A stretch of 64,000 nucleotides of DNA from Daucus carota subsp. sativus (taxonomy: Eukaryota > Streptophyta > Magnoliopsida > Apiales > Apiaceae): the NCBI RefSeq assembly GCF_001625215.2, contig NC_030388.2, forward strand, positions 24,850,558-24,914,557, written 5' to 3'. Numbering within the stretch: the first letter of the stretch is position 1; every line of letters begins with the position of its first letter. A program made the translations under genes and the position numbers. This document shows positions 23,346 through 34,930 of this stretch, piece by piece. Under the pieces are notes generated by a model. The model was given only the letters and a program-made list of their open reading frames with translations, was not told the DNA's origin and did no database searches.

Positions 23346-25137
23346 ATGGAAGATTCAAACACTGTGGATGCAAAAGAGCTAGATCTTGTCGATAATGCTT
23401 CAAAAGTTCAAGTAGAAGATAACCCTTCAGTGGAGGATTCAAAGCATTCGGATTTGGTTAAAGAAAATCCTATGCCCTCACAACAACAAGAGGTATAGTT
23501 AATAGTTTTCCGCTAGTTCAACGTTACCATAAGAATTATGTAGTGTCTGGCTACTATTTTAGAGGTATCCTTGTAAATAATCTTGACTCCTGAGCTTCTC
23601 ATGACTAAAACACTTCACTAATCTGTGAGCTTCGTCAATATAATTCCAGAATTGGTTGGCAGAACAGTTCTTTCAATGCCGCAATAATTTGCAAAATGCC
23701 CCTCATCACATAACCAGGAAAAAAAAAATAGTCATGAGTTTGATGTTAGATAGTCAACTTGCAACATCCAATCATAGTCCTAGATCTCAGTTTTATAACA
23801 TCCGTGATGTTCTTCCATAAATTTCTGCAGGAAGCAGTAATAAAGAAAAAGTATGGAGGTTTACTACCAAAGAAAAATCCTTTGATATCCAAGGTAAACT
23901 ATCTTCGCTTTTGTGTATTGTCAGTAATTTTAGCCGGCTTCATTTATGTAGAGCTGACATTAGCATTAACTCTACCAAGGATCATGAACGTGCTTTCTTT
24001 GACTCTGCTGATTGGGCACTGGGAAAGGTATGTAATGAAATTTTATTCTATAACTTTGATTTCGCGATGTCCGTATATCCCTTGCACTTACTGTAAATTG
24101 TAGTTCATCGCCAACGTTTAGTTTGAATGCATGATTTGTTAGCGAATCTTGCTTTGTAATTGCAGGGGGCACAGAAGAGCAAAGGACCTTTAGAGGCACT
24201 CCGTCCAAAATTGCAGGTAATTGTTGTTCATAGACAGAGTGTGTCTGCAGATAATTCACACAGAACCTTATTTATTAACTTACAATTATCTGTACATAGT
24301 TCACAAAAATATTGAGTTAGTATGATGTTTGTGATGTTAGGAGAACCCATGATTTGTCTGTGAAGACCTCGATATGGCATTGTAGAACTTTAATAGCATC
24401 AAGGAATGTGGTTTAGGGTTATTAAAATTTGTATTATTATATGGACACATGTTCGTCTTCTTCCCTTCATTTCTCCATTTCACTCTCGCTCTCACAAGTT
24501 TGGATTGAAGTACAAATTCACCAAATTTGGAATGAGAATGGAGGGTAAAACCTTAAACATGTCACTTGAGCTTTCTAGGATTCGCTTCCATAAATTTATT
24601 CCGCTTTTGCACAAAAAGTAATCGCATGCTAAAAGTTATAATAGACAAACTTGAAATCCTACATTGCCCCTATTACGTAAGCGAGCATTGAAGTTTTGGC
24701 AAACATTTATTAAAGATAAAATTGATAATTAGAGCGATTATTTTGTATGCCGACATAACAATTTTTCCATAACAAAACTTTTACCTTTTCTCCTTTCTTG
24801 TCATACCTCTACGTGAATCCTTGCATCAAACATTTTCTTGAATCCACTACATATAGATAATTCTAAAATGTACATTGTTCTTGTATGTGTATATTAGCCT
24901 ACACACCATCAGCAAGCTCGTTCAAGACGATCAGGACGATCTGCTTATGCTCCTGCTGGTGAAGGTGAAGGTATGTGAACCATTCTAGTGCACACTCTTA
25001 AAGAAGACACTGTTCTTGGCCTTTACTTCAAAATTTTGTTTTGAACTACAGACATTGACAACACTGCTGGTGTAACTTCTGAGGATGGTGGCAGCAACGA
25101 TGACACTCAATCTGAGGACATTAATCACCACAACTAA
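23346..25137 (+). CDS. Endosulfine family protein (ENSA/ARPP19-like), six coding exons
   Basis: In animals and yeast ENSA/ARPP19 proteins inhibit PP2A-B55 once phosphorylated by Greatwall/Rim15-type kinases; the plant role is less clear. Coding exons 23346-23492, 23831-23893, 23980-24027, 24166-24216, 24898-24970 and 25052-25137 join to 155 residues. The core reads KKKYGGLLPKKNPLISKDHERAFFDSADWALGK, in which FDSADW (Ser79) corresponds to the FDSGDY phosphosite of animal endosulfines. GPLEALRPKLQ follows, then a basic and a polar acidic tail. Exon 4 is only 48 bp; its acceptor is placed at ACCAAG|GATCAT because this restores the family sequence ISK-DHER. A non-coding first exon probably ends at 21871 (TTCAG|GTAATA), giving a 1.4-kb leader intron with acceptor at 23318. 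The start is the first ATG of exon 2. Confidence 0.93.
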
Positions 25138-26584
25138 ATGCCATGCCGGGAGATGTTGCTTAGTTACTAGTGGTTATGGCTATTTAATAGTAAAATATGA
25201 ACCTATGACATGCTAAGGTACTTACACGAATAATGGCTCCGTAAGAATTTCGTCCATGGCTGATTTCTTGCATGTTGTCACTTGTCGAGGAGTACTAGAT
25301 GTGTAATGATGCTGCAACTCATATTGCTTGGTTCTGTCTTTTGCAATGAAGGCTCGTTACTTTTGAAACTGATCTGCTTACCACAATATTACTATTCATT
25401 AGGTTCAATAAGCTGTCCATCCATTCATGCCTTGTTTTGCTCATGGCTTGCAAAAAAATTGGGATTGTTAAGATATTGGCCGATTGGCCGAAAATGGTTG
25501 TAGGAAGCTACTTAATTGTAATGTTTGTTAAAAAAAACTTGGGAGTATATCATTTGAACTGCAAAACTAGTTATTTCTTACATTCAGTACTCAATTAAAC
25601 CAAACTAATGTGCCTTGAGGAGCTGGCTATGGGAGGTCTACCCTTCTTTATTTTCCCTCAGCCGATATGTTAATATTTCTAACTGGGGTGGTTGTCTTCG
25701 ACGAATGTGCTCATACCAATTACCACCTCAATCGACCCGTCACAAATTCATCACAGGATATGTATTTTTGTGGCCTGCAACCCATGTTCTTGAACTTTTT
25801 TCAAGGTCTCTTTGCTATTTTACAAAATTTATTTTCAACTTTAAAAGCACATTTTTGTCTCACAACACTCCAGTGATACCCCTCCATCTAAGCTATCATA
25901 CCTTAATATGATGTATTACATCTTCACTGATATTCTCATGTTCTTGTATAATAGAGTCTAGGTACTTAAAATTATTAGTTTATGGAACTTTGTCATCAGT
26001 TACTACATCATTCTCGTTATTTTCTTCACTAAAATTAGCTCAAAAATACTCAATTATGAACGACTTAAACGACAATATATTGCTTCCAGTGATGCACTTC
26101 ACGTCACCAATCTAATGTTACATTAATCTCCTCCTCGACTCAACCACGAATACAATGTCACCCGTAAAAATATCTTTCTCAATTTCTTCTTTAAAAAAAA
26201 ATACGCGTTAAAAAGATGGATAATGTGATTTGTATCAATTTTGAACATTTTAAATGAGAATAATTTTAATTTAATTATAAATAACACATTTTACTTTCAG
26301 TTTGAGAACATACTAATAAAATTAATCCCATTCTATCTTTCTCAATTTATAAACAGTCCAGTGAATTTTATTACACATCATCTTATTTACTTGTACTTTA
26401 AATAGTTATATTCCACTCATAAAAGATTTCAGCCTTAAATATTTAAAAACTTAATGACCAAATTTGGTTAGTGTGTTTTCAATTCCTAGCACTTGAACTA
26501 AACCAATATACTATTTTGGTAACACAAAGATAGATAGTTGATAGTTGAGTCTGATGAAGCAACAACAATAAACATTTTGTGTCC
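25138..26584. other. Spacer between the endosulfine and RING genes
   Basis: It contains the endosulfine 3'-UTR (roughly to 25500) and AT-rich sequence. Open frames of 60-100 codons show no recognisable protein features. No repeat with clear ends was found. Confidence 0.45.
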
Positions 26585-27345
26585 GTCATATTAGGGTTTC
26601 TTTGGCGGTGCCTTCAATCCACTATCCACTCATCTCCGTAAGCCTCACTTCTCTCTCCTTTTGTATGTATAGCTACAATATAGATGCTTTTCAACTGTTT
26701 TCACTGCTTCTAGGGCTTCAATTTCTTTTTCGCATATCTTCTCGTTTGTGACTTTAAATTTGACTCGTATTTACTTGTTTGCTACATATTTGACCATGTG
26801 CATCCCCTCCATTTTGTCAATTCTTTGATTGAATTTGTGCAAAGATGTGATTTTGATCATGCCCTTGTATTTTAATTGTTGTTTTACTGTAGTTAGTTCT
26901 GGGTGTAGCTCGATTATGTGTTTAAAGTAATTATTTGTATTTCCTTATATGTATATTATACTGTTTATGTTTCGGAAGTTCGAAAGATGCACCCTTTACT
27001 CTTTAGGTTAATAGTATTATTCTGTGTGTCTTGGTTGTTTATGCCTTGGACTTGTGTGTTGTTGATTTCTGTTGTAATCTTGGAAGTAATTATCATAGGC
27101 TTTTGCATTTGTATATGCTTTAACAATTTGAGTACTATATGTCTGCTACTTGGAACTTGGAAGTATTCGTCTTATCAGCAGGTGTCTAGCTTTAGTTGTA
27201 CATAAGTTGTTGTTGCTACATCTTTCTTTATTACATTACATACTTAAGTAGGGCATATTGATTAATTTTATGGCGAATTTTTATTTACAGAGAGATTGTG
27301 AGGCCATCGGTATTGATTTTGTGGGTTCCATAAAAGGTTGTTAAG
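26585..27345 (+). other. Leader exons and leader intron of the RING protein gene
   Basis: A probable non-coding exon (about 26585-26638, CTCC|GTAAGC) is followed by an intron ending TTTACAG at 27290. A second leader segment runs 27291-27345. Neither leader segment contains an ATG, which matters for the choice of start codon in the following gene. Confidence 0.55.
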
Positions 27346-30300
27346 ACGGGTTCGCTTTGTTGCGTGGCCGCAAGGCCACATGGACCTGATGCAGCAAGCG
27401 GGGAGTGGTCCATTGGTCCGCAAGAGCCCTATTGGAGAACTAACACAAGCTTCTCACCTCCACCATCAAGATGGGATTTCAGGTTCCAACCTGAAAGTCT
27501 ATCGTTTCGTTCTAATGAGGAAAGTCAGTTGTATGGCTCTTCAACTTCTTCAAATAGCAGAGAAAGTAGAAGCTGGTTACGAGGGAACCATCACGCTAAT
27601 CACAACTATCATGTGTCAGATGGTGCTGGCCCGTATTTTAGCAGTCCCTCTGAAATATCTCCCGGACAGCAGTGGACTCCTCCAATTATTCAGGAAATTA
27701 ATGTAGAAGATTATGGAAATTCATCTAGGAGAGGTATGTCCTTCAATATGTTTACACTTGGCATATTTTAGATATATTTTGTACTCTAAGTTCACAACTT
27801 TATTCATTATGAATTATATATACCCTTTTAAGTTTTTTGGCGCATACTTATCATCTGCTTTCGAATTCATTATACTTCTTTTCCTTGTTGTATGAAAAAA
27901 CTATTATAGGATGTGATTTATCATTGGAAAATTATTAAAATTATACTCCACGTTAATAGTTAGAAGCCTACCATACTACTAATAAAGAGCTCAGTTGCTG
28001 CCTTGGTGGCAATGAGAGGGAAGACAACTCGATATTTGAACTTGCGCTTTCTAATTGGCAGTGGTAAGCCAATTCTTTTACGTATGGTGGGTAGATGGTA
28101 GATTGCTGTTCCAACTATAGGAATAGAATATCTAAACTTGTATGTCTTTCTAGTTGGCAGTTTTTTTAAAAATAAATAAGCAGCTGCATGCTTTTGGTTA
28201 ATATGAGTTTAACAGAGAGAAATTAATTAAATGATGAAACTGGAAATTGATGGATCTGTAGTTAAATTCTATATCTAAAAAATGGTGTCAATGCTTTCCG
28301 ATGACGTGGCGGTAGAGGGTCAAGCCAATTCCCTTACCTTTGGTGGGTAGGTCGTTGATTTCTGCTGCTACTATGGGTATGGAATTTCTAAAATTGCTTG
28401 TATGTCTTTCTACTTAGCAGTTTCTTTATAAAATAATTTAGTAGCTGCAGGTTTTTGGTTAATATGAGTTTTAAGAGAGAGAAACTAATTATATGATTAA
28501 ACTGGAAAGTGATGGATCTGTAGTTAAATTCTACATCTAAAAAAGAAAAGAGTCAATGCTTTCTGATTTTTTGGGTAGCCCGACTGCCTGAGCTTATACG
28601 CGCTAGCCTGTTCCCCTAGACTATTTTTATTAACTTTGAAGCCGAATAGATAGGTTTAGTAACAGCTTAGATGCTGCTGTCTAAAGTTTTGAATTTATTC
28701 AGCCTTATGGCAGGTAGATCCTAGATGCTGCTAAATTACGGATATGAACAACTGAAAAGTCCTTGTATGGCTTATTAAATAGGAATTTTCTTTAAAAAAA
28801 ATTTAATTAGCTGCATGTTTTTGGTTAATATGAGTTTAAGAGAGATAAATTAATCAAATGTCGGAATAGGATCTGATAGATCTGTAGTTGAAATGTTTAA
28901 TCTGAAAGAAAAAGGTGTTCAGAACTTTCTGATTTTTGGGTAATCTGAGCTTTTACGCCCCAGCTTGTCACTTAGACTATTTTTCTCAACTATGAAGTAA
29001 AAGTCAATATTTACATATTTGAACAATGTAAACACTAATTGTTGCTACAGCACCTCAATATTGACAAAAAGGGGTCCAGGGTTAAAAATACAAATATTAG
29101 AGTTCTGTGTAAAGTGTATATAAATTGGGTTCTATGTTGTCATCAAGCCTAAATAATCAAGCCTAAATAATTAAGTGCTCTGATTTTATTAGTTGGTACC
29201 TGGAAAATAGAAAACCATTATCAAAGTATATACCACCTTTATTCTTCTAGGTATAATAAATTTGCTAAAAGGTCTCTAGTTCAGTTTGTCTCAAGGTTAA
29301 TAGATAATAATCTGTATTCTTAACATTCGCATACAATCTGAGTTAATATGGATTTATTTTTACAAACATTAATAGCACATCCCATTAATATTAATTAAGG
29401 TGCACGGCCCACCATGGCACAAGGGTCAAAATTTCAGTTGAAAATTCAACATGTGCGCTAAACTAAATTACCAAATCCTGGAGAGAATCTTTTCTTCATC
29501 ATATCAGTGGACCCGCATATGCGTTAGGCCTTAACTTTTTAGTTTGACTTGACCGTGTGTGATGACATTATAGATACGCTGACAAATCATAATACAGTAT
29601 CAAAGCAAGATTGTCCATTACTTTCATGATGGGTTACACTACCAGCAGTAGCTGCCTCTCCTAATGGTTTACACTACCGCATTGCTTCTACTATCAGCAT
29701 TAGCTACCTCTCCTGATGGTTTGCACTACCAGCAGTAGCTGCCTCTCCTGATGGTTTACACTACCAGCAGTGGCTGCCGGACTTTTGAACAGCAGTGGTC
29801 ATCTCACCAGTACATCAGAACCTAGATGTTGAACGAGTGATTTGCCACAAAACACCACATCCTGTGTGTGATGTCCTTGAATATTATGCTTCACTTTGAC
29901 ATTACACGCATCTTACATTTGCCATTAGGAATATCTGAATACTTGGCTGTTTTCATGATACACTCAAGAAGTTAAGGCCTTATTTAGATTGGATATATTC
30001 TTGTCTAGCAGGTGAGGAAAGCCTTTCTATCTATTTATTCGAGAAGTTATTCTGGTTCTCACTAGAGCGACTCCAACCCCTTTGGATAAAGACATTGGCT
30101 CTAGTGTCCAATGGGCACGCCCAGCACCCTACCGAAGTACCAAATGCCTTGCACCTCCATATGGTTGACCAGTGAGACAATGGGGGACAAGCTTCATCGT
30201 CGAGAGGGAAATAATTAAAATGAATTAATAAGTTTCTATTACATTCATTCTTTTTAGGCTGTCCGTCCATAAGGGTCATTTTTTATTAATAATCAGTTTT

Positions 30301-32241
30301 TCTTGATTAGAAACTGTGGGAGATAGGGCCTTCACCATTTTTTTTATCTATGTTGACCTGTACCGGTAAGTCCTTGCAAGGCCAACCGTAATAGCCATTC
30401 TAGGTAAGATTACTGTATTTTTTGTTAGCGAAACCACCTTGTAGATTACTTGTATCCCTGGCAGTGGCAGGATAAAGTACAAACTATATAATACTTGAAC
30501 TGATGCATATTTTAAAATACCCATGTGAATCTAAGAATTTGTTTTTGCTGAGGGGAAATGTTTGGGAACATCAAGTAAATGACTTTGAATATGGGATTGA
30601 ATAGTAGTAACTTAGTACAATAGAAACTGATAGAGACTGATTAGTGTTTAACATGTATGTAAATTCAACTTCTTGCGAATCATTTGTGATTATATACTCT
30701 ATTGACCGGATCTTAAATGCAAACATTTATATATTAGATTTTTTTATGGATTTTAAGTTGATATTATTCATAATTTTGGATAATAGAGTGGATTAGTGAA
30801 TTCTTGCGAATCAAATTTTTGTATGATTTCCTTGCGTATTTTATATAGTTTCTTGTTATAGTTTCTGATTTACTGTACTCTGTACTTCAGGTTTTCTGCA
30901 GACCAGATCAAATGATGAAAACCTGAATCACCTTGTTAAAGTAAAATAAATTTTGAAAAATGCAATTATGTACTCAAATAGGATGTTCCCATGTAACTGA
31001 CAGGACAAGTTTCTCCTTTCCCAGCTGTCTTGAAGGATGTAGTTATACGTCGATTCTATTGATCTTCATGTTTATTGTTTCCATGCTAGATGTGCTAATG
31101 AAGTATATTTTTATTTTGAGTCACAGCTCAATGAATTAGAAACTTAGAATTATCCGTTCCTGCTCTGTTGTTGTTGATTAATATGTTTGAGTACTACATT
31201 GCTTCACATTGATCATTCTCTTCTTCTGATATCTTATATGTTCTCCGGGATATTCTGCAGTTCCAGGGCGGTTATCCTTTTCACCTGCTATTGAGGTAAT
31301 TATTCTTTATGCTCATGCTCTGTTTCTTGACTCCTCTATTGGCATCGTCTTTGTCAAACTTTTTCTCCGATGATTCCTTTATACAGGGTATACTGGCAGT
31401 TCAAGATAGTATTGGGTCTACTTCATCCCGATCGGAAAACAGTGATTATGATTCTGTGGTCAAGTCGCATTCTTCCCATCGCAGTCGACGCTACTTTATG
31501 TCCAAACCTATTCATCCTCTTTCTCTTCCATATGATATGCCTGCAAGAGAAACTCTTGACACTAGACCCAATGGCTTTTCGGAATCTGATTCCTCTATTT
31601 CTCAAAGAGACAAACATCAGTTTAGCAATGCTAGTGGTGACGTTGATATTACAGATGTTTCTGTGCCTACTGAATTTTATACCTCTAACCAGCTGCACAG
31701 CTTATCTGAAGGTTTCAAATGTGGGTTGTGCGAGAGGTATCTTTCTCAGAGATCACCTTGGGGTTCTCGAAGCATTGTGAGAAGTGGAGACATGCCGGTT
31801 GCTGGAATTCTTTCATGCCGTCATATTTTTCATGCAGAATGCTTGGAGCAAACGACGCCTAAAGCACGCAGAAACGACCCTCCTTGTCCTTTATGTGCTA
31901 GAGAAAATGAGGTAAAAAGTGGTGAGCAACGTTCTTGTTCCAAATTAAGAAACAGTAATCCACGACTAAGACCTTTCCGTGAAGATGGTCCATCTAAGCC
32001 ATGGGGCTGTGCACAAGCAGGAGACTGTGTTGAAAGTGCATTGCAGGCACCTCCACGCAACACTATGCTGTTACTTAATCGGAGTCGCATCAAGAAGAAC
32101 CTATCTTTGAAGGGTAATTCAGGCAAGGAATTTCCAGGCAAGCCGAGGAAAAGTGGCACATTCTCATCTCAATTATTTATTGGATCAGTTGATCAGGACG
32201 CAATTGACTCTGAGACAACAGGAAGTTCTTGTACAAAATGA
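27346..32241 (+). CDS. RING-finger protein, putative E3 ubiquitin ligase, with ACG at the expected start
   Basis: Exons 27346-27733, 31261-31295 and 31387-32241 join in frame to 425 residues. The C-terminal half has a RING domain (residues about 253-311): CGLCERYLSQ..., LSCRHIFHAECLEQ..., PPCPLC. Downstream blocks are EDGPSKPWGCAQAGDCVE and PPRNTMLLLNRSRIKKNLSLKGNS. The serine-rich middle includes GSTSSRSENSDYDS. This is a plant-wide, little-studied family whose members begin, as I recall, MGSLCCVAARPHG, with Gly2 and two cysteines suggesting N-myristoylation and palmitoylation. Here the N-terminus reads ACG-GSLCCVAARPHG. No in-frame ATG exists between the upstream stop (27331-27333) and the end of exon 1. 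Initiation at ACG, a sequence error or a damaged start are the options. Intron 1 is 3.5 kb. Confidence 0.85.
28055..28945. repeat. Degenerate tandem repeats inside intron 1 of the RING gene
   Basis: Three diverged copies of a roughly 260-360 bp unit are present. The best marker is ttttggttaatatgagttt at about 28192, 28455 and 28820, each followed by an agagagaaattaatta-like block and gatctgtagttaaat. Upstream in copies 1 and 2 the words gtgggtag and tgtatgtctttcta also recur. No coding content. Confidence 0.7.
29628..29780. repeat. Minisatellite of about 35 bp, four imperfect copies
   Basis: Repeats of atggtttacactaccagcag + tagctgcctctcctg are visible. Copy 2 carries an extra, partly duplicated segment (gcattgcttctactatcag). 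The array lies in intron 1 of the RING gene. Confidence 0.75.
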
Positions 32242-33963
32242 TGATGAAACATATGCACATATAGCTCGGGCAGTAATTACACGGGAGGGGAATCATACCA
32301 TTTTCATGCAAACTTTTTGCTCGATTCCACTTCCTAACGGGTCTTAATATACTAATATGAACCAGCTCTACTCTCTTGTTGTAGTCTTAATCTAGTTAAC
32401 ATTGGGTGTAGGCTGTTTTATGCCAAATTACATATTCTCCCCCCTTATTGGGTTTTCTGGTTTTTCCTGGTAGTTAAACTTAAAATGATCGCAGATGTAT
32501 AATCTAAATCTAATTGGTACCAGAGTTGTTTGTTGTGTGTTGGAATCAAATCCACTGCTGAATCTTGTTTCTGAAATATTGCTTTATTAGAATGCTGATA
32601 TTTGTCTTGGTTGGTTTTGTCTAAAGCTGCAACTTAATTATGTTCCAGCGATCTAAGTAAATATCAACCCTGAGCTTAATAAATTGTACGCGCGCTTATG
32701 CAGAATGTTGTAAATTGTAATTATAGTTTGAATCTTGAAGTATGACAGAGATCGTTTGGTTCGTGGAGCGGTATGGGACTGTAACAGAGTATTTAAGTAT
32801 AAAGCGTATTCAAGTATAAAGACATTCTGCAGTGCAATGATATTTGATAAATGCAGCAAGAGGAAGGTATTTAATCTTTCATGTAAGTTAAGAGAAATAA
32901 AAAATTTCAGAAACATATATGGATTAATATAGGTATTTTATATGATAAATGTTGCTGCTCTTACAATATCTTTAGACCTGTATTTGCAGAATCTACCATC
33001 AAAACTTAAAGAACAGACACTGACATTTCAGAATTGGGCGGACCACTGTCCCTGCAAAACAGTGAAAGGGCTACAACAACATTTAATCGACAAAAATACC
33101 AGGAAACTGTTTTCATATCCATTCAAAATTTAACAAGAATTAAAAAAGAAATCTAAGCAATAAATGGATAAAATCCGAGGAAAAGGGTAAGACAAAGGAG
33201 GGACCAATACATTTGTTCTTATTCATATATACATGTTATTAGTTTAACCAGAACCAGACACTCACACATGCATATATTTCTAGTCACAAGTTGAATTTTA
33301 TATTTGAAAACGCCCATGTGTTGCACTAGTGTTCTTGATATCAACATTAATTTATTTCGCAAACTAATTATATCACAATTAAATATAGTTGTAAAAATCG
33401 AAATCAGAACTAATCTATTGACCTACTAGTTCAGGATTTATCGAAGATTTTTAATCAGTATAATCAATTAATCGATAAAATAATTTTGAAGGATCAACCA
33501 GAGATTTTTTAATAAATCGAGAATTTCTAGAACACGGCAATTAAGATATAAATTTGTTAATTATTATGGTTATTAGATTACACTTTTACAACCCATGTTC
33601 TTGGCTTGTCATGTTCCAAGCAATTTGACATCGTGAAGATAAGCATATCTTTGGAGCATGATGTTTAGGATGGGGACGGCCGGACTGACATTTTCATATT
33701 CAACCAGTGCTCTGCATTTTATCTTTAGAGGAAAGAGTTCCATGATCGACCTTCTTTCTTTCTGATTTTTCATTAACTGCCAAGCCTCAGTTTCTCTTTT
33801 CCAAAAAGATTTTATGGTCATTTACTTTTACTCTTATCTGTATATATCCTCTGCACAGGGCCGGTGATCTTATTACCTGTTTTGGAACCATCAATTTACC
33901 ATATAGCTAGCAACCTATAATATTCTGTCAATGATGGATAATAAACCTTTACCACTACGTTAG
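32242..33963. other. Spacer downstream of the RING gene
   Basis: The first several hundred bases are presumably the RING gene 3'-UTR. No further gene is recognised. A minus-strand open frame of 70 codons (33821-33609) has a protein-like end (ALVEYENVSPAVPILNIML), but I do not recognise it and it has no supported neighbours. It may be a remnant. Confidence 0.4.
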
Positions 33964-34139
33964 GGGCGTTTGGATCATAAGTGGGAATGAGAATCGAAAA
34001 TGAGAATGAAGGGTATGAGAGTGAGTATCCGAAGAAAAGTCTAAGGAATGATTTACCCTCCAAGTGTGATTGAGGTTCCCATTCCTAGTCACAAAATTGT
34101 TAATTGTTAACTGAGCTCATTAACCATGAATCAAACGCC
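33964..34139. mobile_element. Tourist-like (PIF/Harbinger) MITE
   Basis: The left end GGGGCGTTTGGATCAT pairs with the right end ATGAATCAAACGCC (GGCGTTTGATTCAT on the other strand). TTA flanks both sides (33961-33963 and 34140-34142), the target duplication of PIF/Harbinger elements. 176 bp, no coding content. Confidence 0.75.
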
Positions 34140-34142
34140 TTA

Positions 34143-34825
34143 TTCGTCATATGGTCTGTTAAAAACAATAGTGATATAAATTTAACATCTTATTCATCAC
34201 CATACAAAGTACCACAGTCCTATCTACAAATTCACAACATAACAAATTCTGTAAATTTGACAATCAAGTGCATTTTGAAACTATCTCAAAAGGGTCATTC
34301 TCCTTTACAAGTAGACTAAAGGCTAGGACTCATAATAAAGTAACATGGAAGTAAAGAAGACTGAAAATGAAATATGAGAGGGATGCCTTTTGCAGTTTCA
34401 AGTTTGTGGCTATGCATGTAAATATATAGCCTAATCTACAGGATTGCATGTGATGTTAGGTCCATATTTGGTTCAAGAACATGAAGAAGAAATCAAAAAA
34501 TATGAAACACAAAGCAAGTCACAAACATCCTGGGCCTGCCATGTGAGATTGTTTCAACTTGATGATCCTACCATATGTGTGTAGCTACACCTAAATTCAT
34601 ACAATGACAATGCATACACTTGCTTAAACAGGAGTGGGCACTAGGTTGTTAAAGACTAATGTGAAATTCCTTTTGCTTTAATTTGCTTTTATTTCACTTT
34701 TCATGTGGTGCTATGTGTCTCATGGCTTTGTCACTGTGACATACCTGTTCATAGAGATTGAATGTAATGCAATCTTAGTCCAGTGAAGGGCACTTGGAGG
34801 GTGGAGAGTTGGAGATTTTAAGGCT
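34143..34825. other. Intergenic sequence
   Basis: No gene, RNA or mobile element with clear ends was seen here. It is followed by a SINE. Confidence 0.4.
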
Positions 34826-34930
34826 CTTTTTTTTTTTTGCGCTAATTGGTTACACACACCCGGAAGTCGAAAACTTGACCTCTTGCAAGGGGTACTAGAG
34901 CTCAACCACCGCACCAACATCTTGTTAGCA
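34826..34930 (-). mobile_element. Short tRNA-derived SINE, copy 1
   Basis: On the minus strand it begins near GGTGCGGTGGTTGAGCTC (box A-like) and continues to GAGGTCAAGTTTTCGACTTC (box B-like). It ends in an A run, seen as T's at about 34826-34838 on the plus strand. An 11-bp target duplication ATTTTAAGGCT flanks it (34815-34825 and 34931-34941). It is clearly related to the copy in the MYB intron at 61665-61763. Confidence 0.75.

Noticed and set aside
23941..23979. Possible extra residues of endosulfine exon 4 using the earlier acceptor at TTATGTAG
   Set aside because: It would insert non-conserved residues between ISK and DHER. The acceptor at ACCAAG|GATCAT restores the family sequence exactly.
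24496..24510. tttggattgaag, matching the start of the plant microRNA miR159
   Set aside because: Only about 12 bases agree, the rest diverges, and there is no fold-back partner nearby.
27380..27706. 109-codon frame from the first ATG of the RING gene transcript
   Set aside because: It is out of frame with the conserved family sequence and ends within the same exon. The conserved protein is in the ACG-led frame.
31370..31780. 136-codon plus-strand frame overlapping the RING gene
   Set aside because: It is a shifted frame of exon 3 of the RING gene and shows no independent motif.
15163..32241. A biosynthetic gene cluster joining the P450, MPO1-like and RING genes
   Set aside because: The genes belong to unrelated pathways, lie in different orientations and are ordinary single-copy-type neighbours. 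Nothing indicates a shared pathway.
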